Assembly (NCBI GenBank): GCA_963971285.1
Contig: OZ020247.1
Location: 11,862,614-11,926,613 of the forward strand
Length of the DNA stretch: 64,000 nucleotides
Direction: 5' to 3'
Source: Astropecten irregularis
Lineage: Eukaryota > Echinodermata > Asteroidea > Paxillosida > Astropectinidae
Part shown: piece by piece, positions 46,734-61,500 of the stretch
Layout: every line of letters begins with the position of its first letter
How positions within the stretch are numbered: position 1 is the first letter of the stretch
Position numbers and translations under genes: made by a program
Notes under the pieces: generated by a model
Seen by the model: only the letters and a program-made list of their open reading frames with translations
Database searches by the model: none
Told to the model about the DNA's origin: nothing

Positions 46734-49692
46734 TTCGGCCATGAACATGACTTTGGATTTTGGCACAGGCCACACCATCCTGTAGGGTACATCTGGGGCT
46801 ACATTTCGTGCAAGTTTCAGCTCGATAGCTTCAGTATTGGGAGTGAAATTTCAAACTCTAGCGTAAAAAAGTGTATCATAGTCTTAAGTGCTGTCTTAAT
46901 TGCGCCTGCTTTGCTGATTTCTCGCATAGCGTTTGGTGATATACTTGGATTTTCGGCCATGAACATGACTTTGGATTTCCACTCAGCCCATACCATCCTG
47001 TAGGGTACATCTGGGGCTACATTTCGGGCAAATGTCAGCTCGATAGTTTCAGTATTGGGGGAGAAATTTCTAACTCTAGCGTAAAAAAGTGTCTCATAGT
47101 CTAAGTGCAGTCTTAATTGCGCCTGCTTCTCTGTTTTCTCGCATAGCGTGTGGTGTTATACTTGGATTTTCGGCCATGAACATGACTTTGGATTTTGGCA
47201 CAGCCCACACCATCCTGTAGGGTACATCTGGGGCTACATTTCGGGCAAATGTCAGCTCGATAGCTTCAGTATTGGGAGTGAAATTTCAAACTCTAGCGTA
47301 AAAAAGTGTATCATAGTCTTAAGTGCTGTCTTAATTGCGCCTGCTTTGCTGTTTTCTCGCATAGCGTGTGGTGCTATACTTTGATTTTCGGCCATCAACA
47401 TTACTTTGGATTTCGGCACCGGCCATTCAATTTTGTAGGGTACATCTGGGGCTACATTTCATGCAAGTTTCAGCTCGATAGCTTCAGTATTGGGAGTGAA
47501 ATTTCAAACTCTAGCGTAAAAAAGTGTATCATAGTCTTAAGTGCTGTCTTAATTGCGCCTGCTTTGCTGTTTTCTCGCATAGCGTGTGGTGCTATACTTG
47601 GATTTTCGGCCATGAACATGACTTTGGATTTTGGCACAGACCATATCATCCTGTAGGGTACATCTGGGGCTACATTTCGTGCAAGTTTCAGATCGATAGC
47701 CTCAGTATTTGGGGAGAAATTTTAAACTCTAGCGTAAAAACGTGTGTCATAGTCTAAGTGCAGTCTTAATTGCGCCTGCTTCACTGTTTTCTCGCATAGC
47801 GTGTGGTGCTATACTTGGAATTTCGGCCATGAACATGACTTTGGATTTTGGCACCGGCCATACCATCCTGTAGGGGACATCTGGGGCTACATTTCGGGCA
47901 AATGTCAGCTCGATAGCCTCAGTATTGGGGGAGAAATTTCAAACTCTAGCGTAAAAAAGTGTCTCATAGTCTAAGTGCAGTCTTAATTGCGCCTGCTTCA
48001 CTGTTTTCTCGCAAAGCATGTGGTGATATATTTGGATTTTTGGCCATAAACACGACTTTGTATTTCGGCACAGACCATACCATCCTATAGGATATATCTG
48101 GGGCTATATTTCGTGCAAGTTTCAGCTCGATAGCATCAGTATTCGGGGAGAAATTTTAAACTCTAGCGTAAAAAAGTGTCTCATAGTCTAAGTGCAGTCT
48201 TAATTGCGCCTGCCTCGCTGATTTCTCGCATAGCGTTTGGTGATATACTTGGATTTTCGGCCATGAACATGACTTTGGATTTCCACTCAGCTCATACCAT
48301 CCTGTAGGGTACATCTGGGGCTACATTTCGGGCAAATGTCAGCTCGATAGTTTCAGTATTGGGGGAGAAATTTCAAACTGTAGCGTAAAAAAGTGTCTCA
48401 TAGTCTAAGTGCAGTCTTAATTGCGCCTGCTTCACTGTTTTCTCGCATAGCATGTGGTGATATATTTGGATTTTCGGCCATGAACATGACTTTGGATTTT
48501 GGCACAGGCCATACTTTCCTCTAGGGGACATCTGGGGCTATATTTCGTGCAAGTTTCAGCTCGATAGCATCAGTATTGGGGGAGAAATTTCAAACTCTAG
48601 CGTAAAAAAGTGTCTCATAGTCTAAGTGCAGTCTTAATTGCGCCTGCCTCGCTGATTTCTCGCATAGCGTTTGGTGATATACTTGGATTTTCGGCCATGA
48701 ACATGACTTTGGATTTCCACTCAGCCCATACCATCCTGTAGGGTACATCTGGGGCTACATTTCGGTCAAATGTCAGCTCGATAGTTTCAGTATTGGGGGA
48801 GAAATTTCTAACTCTAGCGTACAAAAGTGTCTCATAGTCTAAGTGGAGTCTTAATTGCGCCTGCTTCTCTGTTTTCTCGCATAGCGTGTGGTGTTATACT
48901 TGGATTTTCGGCCATGAACATGACTTTGGATTTTGGCACAGGCCACACCATCCTGTAGGGTACATCTGGGGCTACATTTCGTGCAAGTTTCAGCTCGATA
49001 GCTTCAGTATTGGGAGTGAAATTTCAAACTCTAGCGTAAAAAAGTGTATCATAGTCTTAAGTGCTGTCTTAATTGCGCCTGCTTTGCTGATTTCTCGCAT
49101 AGCGTTTGGTGATATACTTGGATTTTCGGCCATGAACATGACTTTGGATTTCCACTCAGCCCATACCATCCTGTAGGGTACATCTGGGGCTACATTTCGG
49201 GCAAATGTCAGCTCGATAGTTTCAGTATTGGGGGAGAAATTTCTAACTCTAGCGTAAAAAAGTGTCTCATAGTCTAAGTGCAGTCTTAATTGCGCCTGCT
49301 TCTCTGTTTTCTCGCATAGCGTGTGGTGTTATACTTGGATTTTCGGCCATGAACATGACTTTGGATTTTGGCACAGCCCACACCATCCTGTAGGGTACAT
49401 CTGGGGCTACATTTCGGGCAAATGTCAGCTCGATAGCTTCAGTATTGGGAGTGAAATTTCAAACTCTAGCGTAAAAAAGTGTATCATAGTCTTAAGTGCT
49501 GTCTTAATTGCGCCTGCTTTGCTGTTTTCTCGCATAGCGTGTGGTGCTATACTTTGATTTTCGGCCATCAACATTACTTTGGATTTCGGCACCGGCCATT
49601 CAATTTTGTAGGGTACATCTGGGGCTACATTTCATGCAAGTTTCAGCTCGATAGCTTCAGTATTGGGAGTGAAATTTCAAACTCTAGCGTAA
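44745..49692. repeat. 2173-bp (10-unit) repeat in satellite B, 2.3 copies
   Basis: Copies at 44745-46917 and 46918-49090 are followed by a partial third to about 49692. Landmarks at 44975, 47148 and 49321 and at 46713 and 48886 are spaced 2173 bp. It overlaps the second copy of the 3472-bp duplication, so it arose after or together with it. Confidence 0.85.
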
Positions 49693-49729
49693 AAACGTGT
49701 GTCATAGTCTAAGTGCAGTCTTAATTGCG

Positions 49730-52700
49730 CCTGCCTCGCTGATTTATCGTATAGCGTTTGGTGATATACTTGGATTTTCGGCCATGAACATGACTTTGGA
49801 TTTCCACTCAGCCCATACCATCCTGTAGGGTACATCTGGGGCTACATTTCGGGCAAATGTCAGCTCGATAGTTTCAGTATTGGGGGAGAAATTTCAAACT
49901 GTAGCGTAAAAAAGTGTCTCATAGTCTAAGTGCAGTCTTAATTGCGCCTGCTTCACTGTTTTCTCGCATAGCATGTGGTGATATATTTGGATTTTCGGCC
50001 ATGAACATGACTTTGGATTTTGGCACAGGCCATACCATCCTCTAGGGGACATCTGGGGCTATATTTCGGGCAAATGTCAGCTCGATAGTTTCAGTATTTG
50101 GGGAAAAATTTTAAACTCTAGCGTAAAAACGTGTGTCATAGTCTAAGTGCAGTCTTAATTGCGCCTGCTTCTCTGTTTTCTCGCATAGCGTGTGGTGTTA
50201 TACTTGGATTTTCGGCCATGAACATGACTTTGGATTTTGGCACAGCCCACACCATCCTGTAGGGTACATCTGGGGCTACATTTCGGGCAAATATCAGCTC
50301 GATAGCTTCAGTATTGGGGGAGAAATTTCAAACTCTAGCGTAAAAAAGTGTATCATAGTCTTAAGTGCTGTCTTAATTGCGCCTGCTTTGCTGTTTTCTC
50401 GCATAGCGTGTGGTGCTATACTTTGATTTTCGGCCATCAACATTACTTTGGATTTCGGCACCGGCCATTCAATTTTGTAGGGTACATCTGGGGCTACATT
50501 TCATGCAAGTTTCAGCTCGATAGCTTCAGTATTGGGAGTGAAATTTCAAACTCTAGCGTAAAAAAGTGTATCATAGTCTTAAGTGCTGTCTTAATTGCGC
50601 CTGCTTTGCTGTTTTCTCGCATAGCGTGTGGTGCTATACTTTGATTTTCGGCCATCAACATTATTTTGGATTTCGGCACCGGCCATTCAATTTTGTAGGG
50701 TACATCTGGGGCTACATTTCGTGCAAGTTTCAGCTCGATAGCTTCAGTGTCGGGGGAGAAATTTCAAACTCTAGCGTAATAAAAGTGTCTCATAGTCTAA
50801 GTGCAGTCTTAATTGCGCCTGCGTCTCTGTTTTCTCGCATAGCGTGTGGTGCTATACTTGGATTTTCGGCCATGAACATGACTTTGGATTTTGGCACAGA
50901 CCATATCATCCTGTAGGGTACATCTGGGGCTACATTTCGTGCAAGTTTCAGATTGATAGCCTCAGTATTTTGGGAGAAATTTCAAACTCTAGCGTAAAAA
51001 CGTGTGTCATAGTCTAAGTGCAGTCTTAATTGCGCCTGCTTCACTGTTTTCTCGCATAGCGTGTGGTGCTATACTTGGAATTTCGGCCATGAACATGACT
51101 TTGGATTTTGGCACAGGCCATACCATCCTGAAGGGTACATCTGGGGCTACATTTCGTGCAAGTTGTAGCTAGATAGCCTAAGTATTGAGGGAGAAATTAC
51201 AAACTCTAGCTTTAAAAAAGTGTATTATAGTCTAAGGGCAGTCTTAAATGCGCCTGCTTCGCTGTTTTCTCGCATAGCGTGTGGTGCTATACTTGGATTT
51301 TTGGCCATGAACATGACTTTGGATTTTGGCTCAGCCCCAACCATCCTGTAGAGAACATCTGGGGCTACATTTCGGGCAAATATCAGCTCGATAGCTTCAG
51401 TATTGGGGGAGAAATTTCAAACTCTAGCTTAAAAAAGTGTCTCATAGTCTAAGTGCAGTCTTAATTGCGCCTGCTTCGCTGTTTTCTCACATAGCGTGTG
51501 GTGTTATACTTGGATTTTCGGCCATGAACATGACTTTGGATTTTGGCACAGCCCCTTCCATCCTGTAGGGTAAATGGGGCTACATTTCGTGCAGGTTTCA
51601 GCTCGATATCTTCAGTATTGGGGGAGAAATTTTAAACTCTAGCTTAAAAAGTGTCTCATAGTGTAAGTGCTGTCTTAATTGTGCCTGCTTCACTGTTTTC
51701 TCGCATAGCGTGTGGTGATATACTTGGATTTTTGGCCATGAACATGACTTTGGATTTTGGCACCGGCCATACCATCCTGTAGGGGACATCTGGGGCTACA
51801 TTTCGGGCAAATGTTAGCTCGATAGCCTCAGTATTGGGGGAGAAATTTCAAACTCTAGCGTAAAAAAGTGTCTCATAGTCTAAGTGCAGTCTTAATTGCG
51901 CCTGCTTCACTGTTTTCTCGCAAAGCATGTGGTGATATATTTGGATTTTTGGCCATAAACACGACTTTGTATTTCGGCACAGACCATACCATCCTGTAGG
52001 ATATATCTGGGGCTATATTTCCTACAAGTTTCAGCTCGATAGCATCAGTATTTGGGGAGAAATTTTAAACTCTAGCGTAAAAAAGTGTCTCATAGTCTAA
52101 GTGCAGTCTTAATTGCGCCTGCCTCGCTGATTTATCGCATAGCGTTTGGTGATATACTTGGATTTTCGGCCATGAACATGACTTTGGATTTCCACTCAGC
52201 CCATACCATCCTGTAGGGTACATCTGGGGCTACATTTCGGGCAAATGTCAGCTCGATAGTTTCAGTATTGGGGGAGAAATTTCAAACTGTAGCGTAAAAA
52301 AGTGTCTCATAGTCTAAGTGCAGTCTTAATTGCGCCTGCTTCACTGTTTTCTCGCATAGCATGTGGTGATATATTTGGATTTTCGGCCATGAACATGACT
52401 TTGGATTTTGGCACAGGCCATACCATCCTGTAGGGTACATCTGGGGCTATATTTCCTGCAAGTTTCAGCTCGATAGCATTAGTATTTGGGGAGAAATTTT
52501 AAACTCTAGCGTAAAAAAGTGTCTCATAGTCTAAGTGCAGTCTTAATTGCGCCTGCCTCGCTGATTTATCGCATAGCGTTTGGTGATATACTTGGATTTT
52601 CGGCCATGAACATGACTTTAGATTTCCACTCAGCCCATACCATCCTGTAGGGTACATCTGGGGCTACATTTCGGGCAAATGTCAGCTCGATAGTTTCAGT

Positions 52701-55700
52701 ATTGGGGGAGAAATTTCAAACTGTAGCGTAAAAAAGTGTCTCATAGTCTAAGTGCAGTCTTAATTGCGCCTGCTTCACTGTTTTCTCGCATAGCATGTGG
52801 TGATATATTTGGATTTTCGGCCATGAACATGACTTTGGATTTTGGCACAGCCCACACCATCCTGTAGGGTACATCTGGGGCTACATTTCGGGCAAATATC
52901 AGCTCGATAGCTTCAGTATTGGGGGAGAAATTTCAAACTCTAGCGTAAAAAAGTGTATCATAGTCTTAAGTGCTGTCTTAATTGCGCCTGCTTTGCTGTT
53001 TTCTCGCATAGCGTGTGGTGCTATACTTTGATTTTCGGCCATCAACATTACTTTGGATTTCGGCACCGGCCATTCAATTTTGTAGGGTACATCTGGGGCT
53101 ACATTTCATGCAAGTTTCAGCTCGATAGCTTCAGTATTGGGAGTGAAATTTCAAACTCTAGCGTAAAAAAGTGTATCATAGTCTTAAGTGCTGTCTTAAT
53201 TGCGCCTGCTTTGCTGTTTTCTCGCATAGCGTGTGGTGCTATACTTTGATTTTCGGCCATCAACATTATTTTGGATTTCGGCACCGGCCATTCAATTTTG
53301 TAGGGTACATCTGGGGCTACATTTCGTGCAAGTTTCAGCTCGATAGCTTCAGTGTCGGGGGAGAAATTTCAAACTCTAGCGTAATAAAAGTGTCTCATAG
53401 TCTAAGTGCAGTCTTAATTGCGCCTGCGTCTCTGTTTTCTCGCATAGCGTGTGGTGCTATACTTGGATTTTCGGCCATGAACATGACTTTGGATTTTGGC
53501 ACAGACCATATCATCCTGTAGGGTACATCTGGGGCTACATTTCGTGCAAGTTTCAGATCGATAGCCTCAGTATTTGGGGAGAAATTTCAAACTCTAGCGT
53601 AAAAACGTGTGTCATAGTCTAAGTGCAGTCTTAATTGCGCCTGCTTCACTGTTTTCTCGCATAGCGTGTGGTGCTATACTTGGAATTTCGGCCATGAACA
53701 TGACTTTGGATTTTGGCACAGGCCATACCATCCTGTAGGGTACATCTGGGGCTACATTTCGTGCAAGTTTCAGATCGATAGCCTCAGTATTTGGGGAGAA
53801 ATTTTAAACTCTAGCGTAAAAACGTGTGTCATAGTCTAAGTGCAGTCTTAATTGCGCCTGCTTCACTGTTTTCTCGCATAGCGTGTGGTGCTATACTTGG
53901 AATTTCGGCCATGAACATGACTTTGGATTTTGGCACAGGCCATACCATCCTGTAGGGTACATCTGGGGCTACATTTCGTGCAAGTTGTAGCTCGATAGCC
54001 TAAGTATTGAGGGAGAAATTACAAACTCTAGCTTTAAAAAAGTGTATTATAGTCTAAGTGCTGTCTTAATTGCGCCTGCGTCTCTGTTTTCTCGCATAGC
54101 GTGTGGTGCTATACTTGGATTTTCGGCCATGAACATGACTTTGGATTTTGGCACAGACCATATCATCCTGTAGGGTACATCTGGGGCTACATTTCGTGCA
54201 AGTTTCAGATCGATAGCCTCAGTATTTGGGGAGAAATTTTAAACTCTAGCGTAAAAACGTGTGTCATAGTCTAAGTGCAGTCTTAATTGCGCCTGCTTCA
54301 CTGTTTTCTCGCATAGCGTGTGGTGCTATACTTGGAATTTCGGCCATGAACATGACTTTGGATTTTGGCACAGGCCATACCATCCTGTAGGGTACATCTG
54401 GGGCTACATTTCGTGCAAGTTGTAGCTAGATAGCCTAAGTATTGAGGGAGAAATTACAAACTCTAGCTTTAAAAAAGTGTATTATAGTCTAAGTGCTGTC
54501 TTAATTGCGCCTGCGTCTCTGTTTTCTCGCATAGCGTGTGGTGCTATACTTGGATTTTCGGCCATGAACATGACTTTGGATTTTGGCACAGACCATATCA
54601 TCCTGTAGGGTACATCTGGGGCTACATTTCGTGCAAGTTTCAGATCGATAGCCTCAGTATTTGGGGAGAAATTTTAAACTCTAGCGTAAAAACGTGTGTC
54701 ATAGTCTAAGTGCAGTCTTAATTGCGCCTGCTTCACTGTTTTCTCGCATAGCGTGTGGTGCTATACTTGGAATTTCGGCCATGAACATGACTTTGGATTT
54801 TGGCACAGGCCATACCATCCTGTAGGGTACATCTGGGGCTACATTTCGTGCAAGTTGTAGCTAGATAGCCTAAGTATTGAGGGAGAAATTACAAACTCTA
54901 GCTTTAAAAAAGTGTATTATAGTCTAAGGGCAGTCTTAAATGCGCCTGCTTCGCTGTTTTCTCGCATAGCGTGTGGTGCTATACTTGGATTTTTGGCCAT
55001 GAACATGACTTTGGATTTTGGCTCAGCCCCAACCATCCTGTAGAGAACATCTGGGGCTACATTTCGGGCAAATATCAGCTCGATAGCTTCAGTATTGGGG
55101 GAGAAATTTCAAACTCTAGCTTAAAAAAGTGTCTCATAGTCTAAGTGCAGTCTTAATTGCGCCTGCTTCGCTGTTTTCTCACATAGCGTGTGGTGTTATA
55201 CTTGGATTTTCGGCCATGAACATGACTTTGGATTTTGGCACAGCCCCTTCCATCCTGTAGGGTAAATGGGGCTACATTTCGTGCAGGTTTCAGCTCGATA
55301 TCTTCAGTATTGGGGGAGAAATTTTAAACTCTAGCTTAAAAAGTGTCTCATAGTGTAAGTGCTGTCTTAATTGTGCCTGCTTCACTGTTTTCTCGCATAG
55401 CGTGTGGTGATATACTTGGATTTTTGGCCATGAACATGACTTTGGATTTTGGCACCGGCCATACCATCCTGTAGGGGACATCTGGGGCTACATTTCGGGC
55501 AAATGTTAGCTCGATAGCCTCAGTATTGGGGGAAAAATTTCAAACTCTAGCGTAAAAAAGTTTCTCATAGTCTAAGTGCAGTCTTAATTGCGCCTGCTTC
55601 ACTGTTTTCTCGCAAAGCATGTGGTGATATATTTGGATTTTTGGCCATAAACACGACTTTGTATTTCGGCACAGACCATACCATCCTGTAGGATATATCT

Positions 55701-58580
55701 GGGGCTATATTTCCTGCAAGTTTCAGCTCGATAGCATCAGTATTTGGGGAGAAATTTTAAACTCTAGCGTAAAAAAGTGTCTCATAGTCTAAGTGCAGTC
55801 TTAATTGCGCCTGCCTCGCTGATTTATCGCATAGCGTTTGGTGATATACTTGGATTTTCGGCCATGAACATGACTTTGGATTTCCACTCAGCCCATACCA
55901 TCCTGTAGGGTACATCTGGGGCTACATTTCGGGCAAATGTCAGCTCGATAGTTTCAGTATTGGGGGAGAAATTTCAAACTGTAGCGTAAAAAAGTGTCTC
56001 ATAGTCTAAGTGCAGTCTTAATTGCGCCTGCTTCACTGTTTTCTCGCATAGCATGTGGTGATATATTTGGATTTTCGGCCATGAACATGACTTTGGATTT
56101 TGGCACAGCCCATACCATCCTGTAGGGTACATCTGGGGCTAAATTTCGTGCAAGTTTCAGCTCGATAGCATCAGTATTGGGGGAGAAATTACAAACTCTA
56201 GCGTAAAAAAGTGTATTATAGTCTAAGGGCAGTCTTAAATGCGCCTGCTTCGCTGTTTTCTCGCATAGCGTGTGGTGCTATACTTGGATTTTTGGCCATG
56301 AACATGACTTTGGATTTTGGCACAGGCCATACCATCCTGAAGGGTACATCTGGGGCTATATTTCGTGCAAGTTGTAGCTAGATAGCCTAAGTATTGAGGG
56401 AGAAATTACAAACTCTAGCTTTAAAAAAGTGTATTATAGTCTAAGGGCAGTCTTAAATGCGCCTGCTTCGCTGTTTTCTCGCATAGCGTGTGGTGCTATA
56501 CTTGGATTTTTGGCCATGAACATGACTTTGGATTTTGGCTCAGCCCCAACCATCCTGTAGAGAACATCTGGGGCTACATTTCGGGCAAATATCAGCTCGA
56601 TAGCTTCAGTATTGGGGGAGAAATTTCAAACTCTAGCTTAAAAAAGTGTCTCATAGTCTAAGTGCAGTCTTAATTGCGCCTGCTTCGCTGTTTTCTCACA
56701 TAGCGTGTGGTGTTATACTTGGATTTTCGGCCATGAACATGACTTTGGATTTTGGCACAGCCCCTTCCATCCTGTAGGGTAAATGGGGCTACATTTCGTG
56801 CAGGTTTCAGCTCGATATCTTCAGTATTGGGGGAGAAATTTTAAACTCTAGCGTAAAAAAGTGTCTCATAGTCTAAGTGCAGTCTTTATTGCGCCTGCTT
56901 CACTGTTTTCTCGCAAAGCATGTGGTGATATATTTGGATTTTTGGCCATAAACACGACTTTGTATTTCGGCACAGACCATACCATCCTGTAGAGTATATC
57001 TGGGGCTATATTTCGTGCAAGTTTCAGCTCGATAGCATCAGTATTTGGGGAGAAATTTTAAACTCTAGCGTAAAAAAGTGTCTCATAGTCTAAGTGCAGT
57101 CTTAATTGCGCCTGCCTCGCTGATTTATCGCATAGCGTTTGGTGATATACTTGGATTTTCGGCCATGAACATGACTTTGGATTTCCACTCAGCCCATACC
57201 ATCCTGTAGGGTACATCTGGGGCTACATTTCGGGCAAATGTCAGCTCGATAGTTTCAGTATTGGGGGAGAAATTTCAAACTGTAGCGTAAAAAAGTGTCT
57301 CATAGTCTAAGTGCAGTCTTAATTGCGCCTGCTTCACTGTTTTCTCGCATAGCATGTGGTGATATATTTGGATTTTCGGCCATGAACATGACTTTGGATT
57401 TTGGCACAGGCCATACCATCCTCTAGGGGACATCTGGGGCTATATTTCGGGCAAATGTCAGCTCGATAGTTTCAGTATTTGGGGAAAAATTTTAAACTCT
57501 AGCGTAAAAACGTGTGTCATAGTCTAAGTGCAGTCTTAATTGCGCCTGCTTCTCTGTTTTCTCGCATAGCGTGTGGTGTTATACTTGGATTTTCGGCCAT
57601 GAACATGACTTTGGATTTTGGCACAGCCCACACCATCCTGTAGGGTACATCTGGGGCTACATTTCGGGCAAATATCAGCTCGATAGCTTCAGTATTGGGG
57701 GAGAAATTTCAAACTCTAGCGTAAAAAAGTGTATCATAGTCTTAAGTGCTGTCTTAATTGCGCCTGCTTTGCTGTTTTCTCGCATAGCGTGTGGTGCTAT
57801 ACTTTGATTTTCGGCCATCAACATTACTTTGGATTTCGGCACCGGCCATTCAATTTTGTAGGGTACATCTGGGGCTACATTTCATGCAAGTTTCAGCTCG
57901 ATAGCTTCAGTATTGGGAGTGAAATTTCAAACTCTAGCGTAAAAAAGTGTATCATAGTCTTAAGTGCTGTCTTAATTGCGCCTGCTTTGCTGTTTTCTCG
58001 CATAGCGTGTGGTGCTATACTTTGATTTTCGGCCATCAACATTATTTTGGATTTCGGCACCGGCCATACAATTTTGTAGGGTACATCTGGGGCTACATTT
58101 CGTGCAAGTTTCAGCTCGATAGCTTCAGTGTCGGGGGAGAAATTTCAAACTCTAGCGTAATAAAAGTGTCTCATAGTCTAAGTGCAGTCTTAATTGCGCC
58201 TGCGTCTCTGTTTTCTCGCATAGCGTGTGGTGCTATACTTGGATTTTCGGCCATGAACATGACTTTGGATTTTGGCACAGACCATATCATCCTGTAGGGT
58301 ACATCTGGGGCTACATTTCGTGCAAGTTTCAGATCGATAGCCTCAGTATTTGGGGAGAAATTTTAAACTCTAGCGTAAAAACGTGTGTCATAGTCTAAGT
58401 GCAGTCTTAATTGCGCCTGCTTCACTGTTTTCTCGCATAGCGTGTGGTGCTATACTTGGAATTTCGGCCATGAACATGACTTTGGATTTTGGCACAGGCC
58501 ATACCATCCTGTAGGGTACATCTGGGGCTACATTTCGTGCAAGTTGTAGCTCGATAGCCTAAGTATTGAGGGAGAAATTA
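49730..58580. repeat. About 7381-bp (34-unit) recurrence in satellite B
   Basis: Units at 50190, 50348 and 50566 recur at 57571, 57729 and 57947, each 7381 bp on, with agreement over about 1.4 kb (49730-51200 against 57111-58580). The interval between contains further rearranged copies of the same marked units (for example 52953 and 53171, repeated at 60335 and 60553), so the block structure is mosaic. Confidence 0.7.
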
Positions 58581-61500
58581 CAAACTCTAGCTTTAAAAAA
58601 GTGGATTATAGTCTAAGTGCTGTCTTAATTGCGCCTGCGTCTCTGTTTTCTCGCATAGCGTGTGGTGCTATACTTGGATTTTCGGCCATGAACATGACTT
58701 TGGATTTTGGCACAGACCATATCATCCTGTAGGGTACATCTGGGGCTACATTTCGTGCAAGTTTCAGATCGATAGCCTCAGTATTTGGGGAGAAATTTTA
58801 AACTCTAGCGTAAAAACGTGTGTCATAGTCTAAGTGCAGTCTTAATTGCGCCTGCTTCACTGTTTTCTCGCATAGCGTGTGGTGCTATACTTGGAATTTC
58901 GGCCATGAACATGACTTTGGATTTTGGCACAGGCCATACCATCCTGTAGGGTACATCTGGGGCTACATTTCGTGCAAGTTGTAGCTAGATAGCCTAAGTA
59001 TTGAGGGAGAAATTACAAACTCTAGCTTTAAAAAAGTGTATTATAGTCTAAGGGCAGTCTTAAATGCGCCTGCTTCGCTGTTTTCTCGCATAGCGTGTGG
59101 TGCTATACTTGGATTTTTGGCCATGAACATGACTTTGGATTTTGGCTCAGCCCCAACCATCCTGTAGAGAACATCTGGGGCTACATTTCGGGCAAATATC
59201 AGCTCGATAGCTTCAGTATTGGGGGAGAAATTTCAAACTCTAGCTTAAAAAAGTGTCTCATAGTCTAAGTGCAGTCTTAATTGCGCCTGCTTCGCTGTTT
59301 TCTCACATAGCGTGTGGTGTTATACTTGGATTTTCGGCCATGAACATGACTTTGGATTTTGGCACAGCCCCTTCCATCCTGTAGGGTAAATGGGGCTACA
59401 TTTCGTGCAGGTTTCAGCTCGATATCTTCAGTATTGGGGGAGAAATTTTAAACTCTAGCTTAAAAAGTGTCTCATAGTGTAAGTGCTGTCTTAATTGTGC
59501 CTGCTTCACTGTTTTCTCGCATAGCGTGTGGTGATATACTTGGATTTTTGGCCATGAACATGACTTTGGATTTTGGCACCGGCCATACCATCCTGTAGGG
59601 GACATCTGGGGCTACATTTCGGGCAAATGTTAGCTCGATAGCCTCAGTATTGGGGGAGAAATTTCAAACTCTAGCGTAAAAAAGTGTCTCATAGTCTAAG
59701 TGCAGTCTTAATTGCGCCTGCTTCGCTGTTTTCTCGCAAAGCATGTGGTGATATATTTGGATTTTTGGCCATAAACACGACTTTGTATTTCGGCACAGAC
59801 CATACCATCCTGTAGGATATATCTGGGGCTATATTTCCTGCAAGTTTCAGCTCGATAGCATTAGTATTTGGGGAGAAATTTTAAACTCTAGCGTAAAAAA
59901 GTGTCTCATAGTCTAAGTGCAGTCTTAATTGCGCCTGCCTCGCTGATTTATCGCATAGCGTTTGGTGATATACTTGGATTTTCGGCAATGAACATGACTT
60001 TGGATTTCCACTCAGCCCATACCATCCTGTAGGGTACATCTGGGGCTACATTTCGGGCAAATGTCAGCTCGATAGTTTCAGTATTGGGGGAGAAATTTCA
60101 AACTGTAGCGTAAAAAAGTGTCTCATAGTCTAAGTGCAGTCTTAATTGCGCCTGCTTCACTGTTTTCTCGCATAGCATGTGGTGATATATTTGGATTTTC
60201 GGCCATGAACATGACTTTGGATTTTGGCACAGCCCACACCATCCTGTAGGGTACATCTGGGGCTACATTTCGGGCAAATATCAGCTCGATAGCTTCAGTA
60301 TTGGGGGAGAAATTTCAAACTCTAGCGTAAAAAAGTGTATCATAGTCTTAAGTGCTGTCTTAATTGCGCCTGCTTTGCTGTTTTCTCGCATAGCGTGTGG
60401 TGCTATACTTTGATTTTCGGCCATCAACATTACTTTGGATTTCGGCACCGGCCATTCAATTTTGTAGGGTACATCTGGGGCTACATTTCATGCAAGTTTC
60501 AGCTCGATAGCTTCAGTATTGGGAGTGAAATTTCAAACTCTAGCGTAAAAAAGTGTATCATAGTCTTAAGTGCTGTCTTAATTGCGCCTGCTTTGCTGTT
60601 TTCTCGCATAGCGTGTGGTGCTATACTTTGATTTTCGGCCATCAACATTATTTTGGATTTCGGCACCGGCCATTCAATTTTGTAGGGTACATCTGGGGCT
60701 ACATTTCGTGCAAGTTTCAGCTCCATAGCTTCAGTGTCGGGGGAGAAATTTCAAACTCTAGCGTAATAAAAGTGTCTCATAGTCTAAGTGCAGTCTTAAT
60801 TGCGCCTGCGTCTCTGTTTTCTCGCATAGCGTGTGGTGCTATACTTGGATTTTCGGCCATGAACATGACTTTGGATTTTGGCACAGACCATATCATCCTG
60901 TAGGGTACATCTGGGGCTACATTTCGTGCAAGTTTCAGATCGATAGCCTCAGTATTTGGGGAGAAATTTCAAACTCTAGCGTAAAAACGTGTGTCATAGT
61001 CTAAGTGCAGTCTTAATTGCGCCTGCTTCACTGTTTTCTCGCATAGCGTGTGGTGCTATACTTGGAATTTCGGCCATGAACATGACTTTGGATTTTGGCA
61101 CAGACCATATCATCCTGTAGAGTACATCTGGGGCTACATTTCGTGCAAGTTTCAGATCGATAGCCTCAGTATTTGGGGAGAAATTTCAAACTCTAGCGTA
61201 AAAACGTGTGTCATAGTCTAAGTGCAGTCTTAATTGCGCCTGCTTCACTGTTTTCTCGCATAGCGTGTGGTGCTATACTTGGAATTTCGGCCATGAACAT
61301 GACTTTGGATTTTGGCACAGGCCATACCATCCTGTAGGGTACATCTGGGGCTACATTTCGTGCAAGTTTCAGATCGATAGCCTCAGTATTTGGGGAGAAA
61401 TTTTAAACTCTAGCGTAAAAACGTGTGTCATAGTCTAAGTGCAGTCTTAATTGCGCCTGCTTCACTGTTTTCTCGCATAGCGTGTGGTGCTATACTTGGA

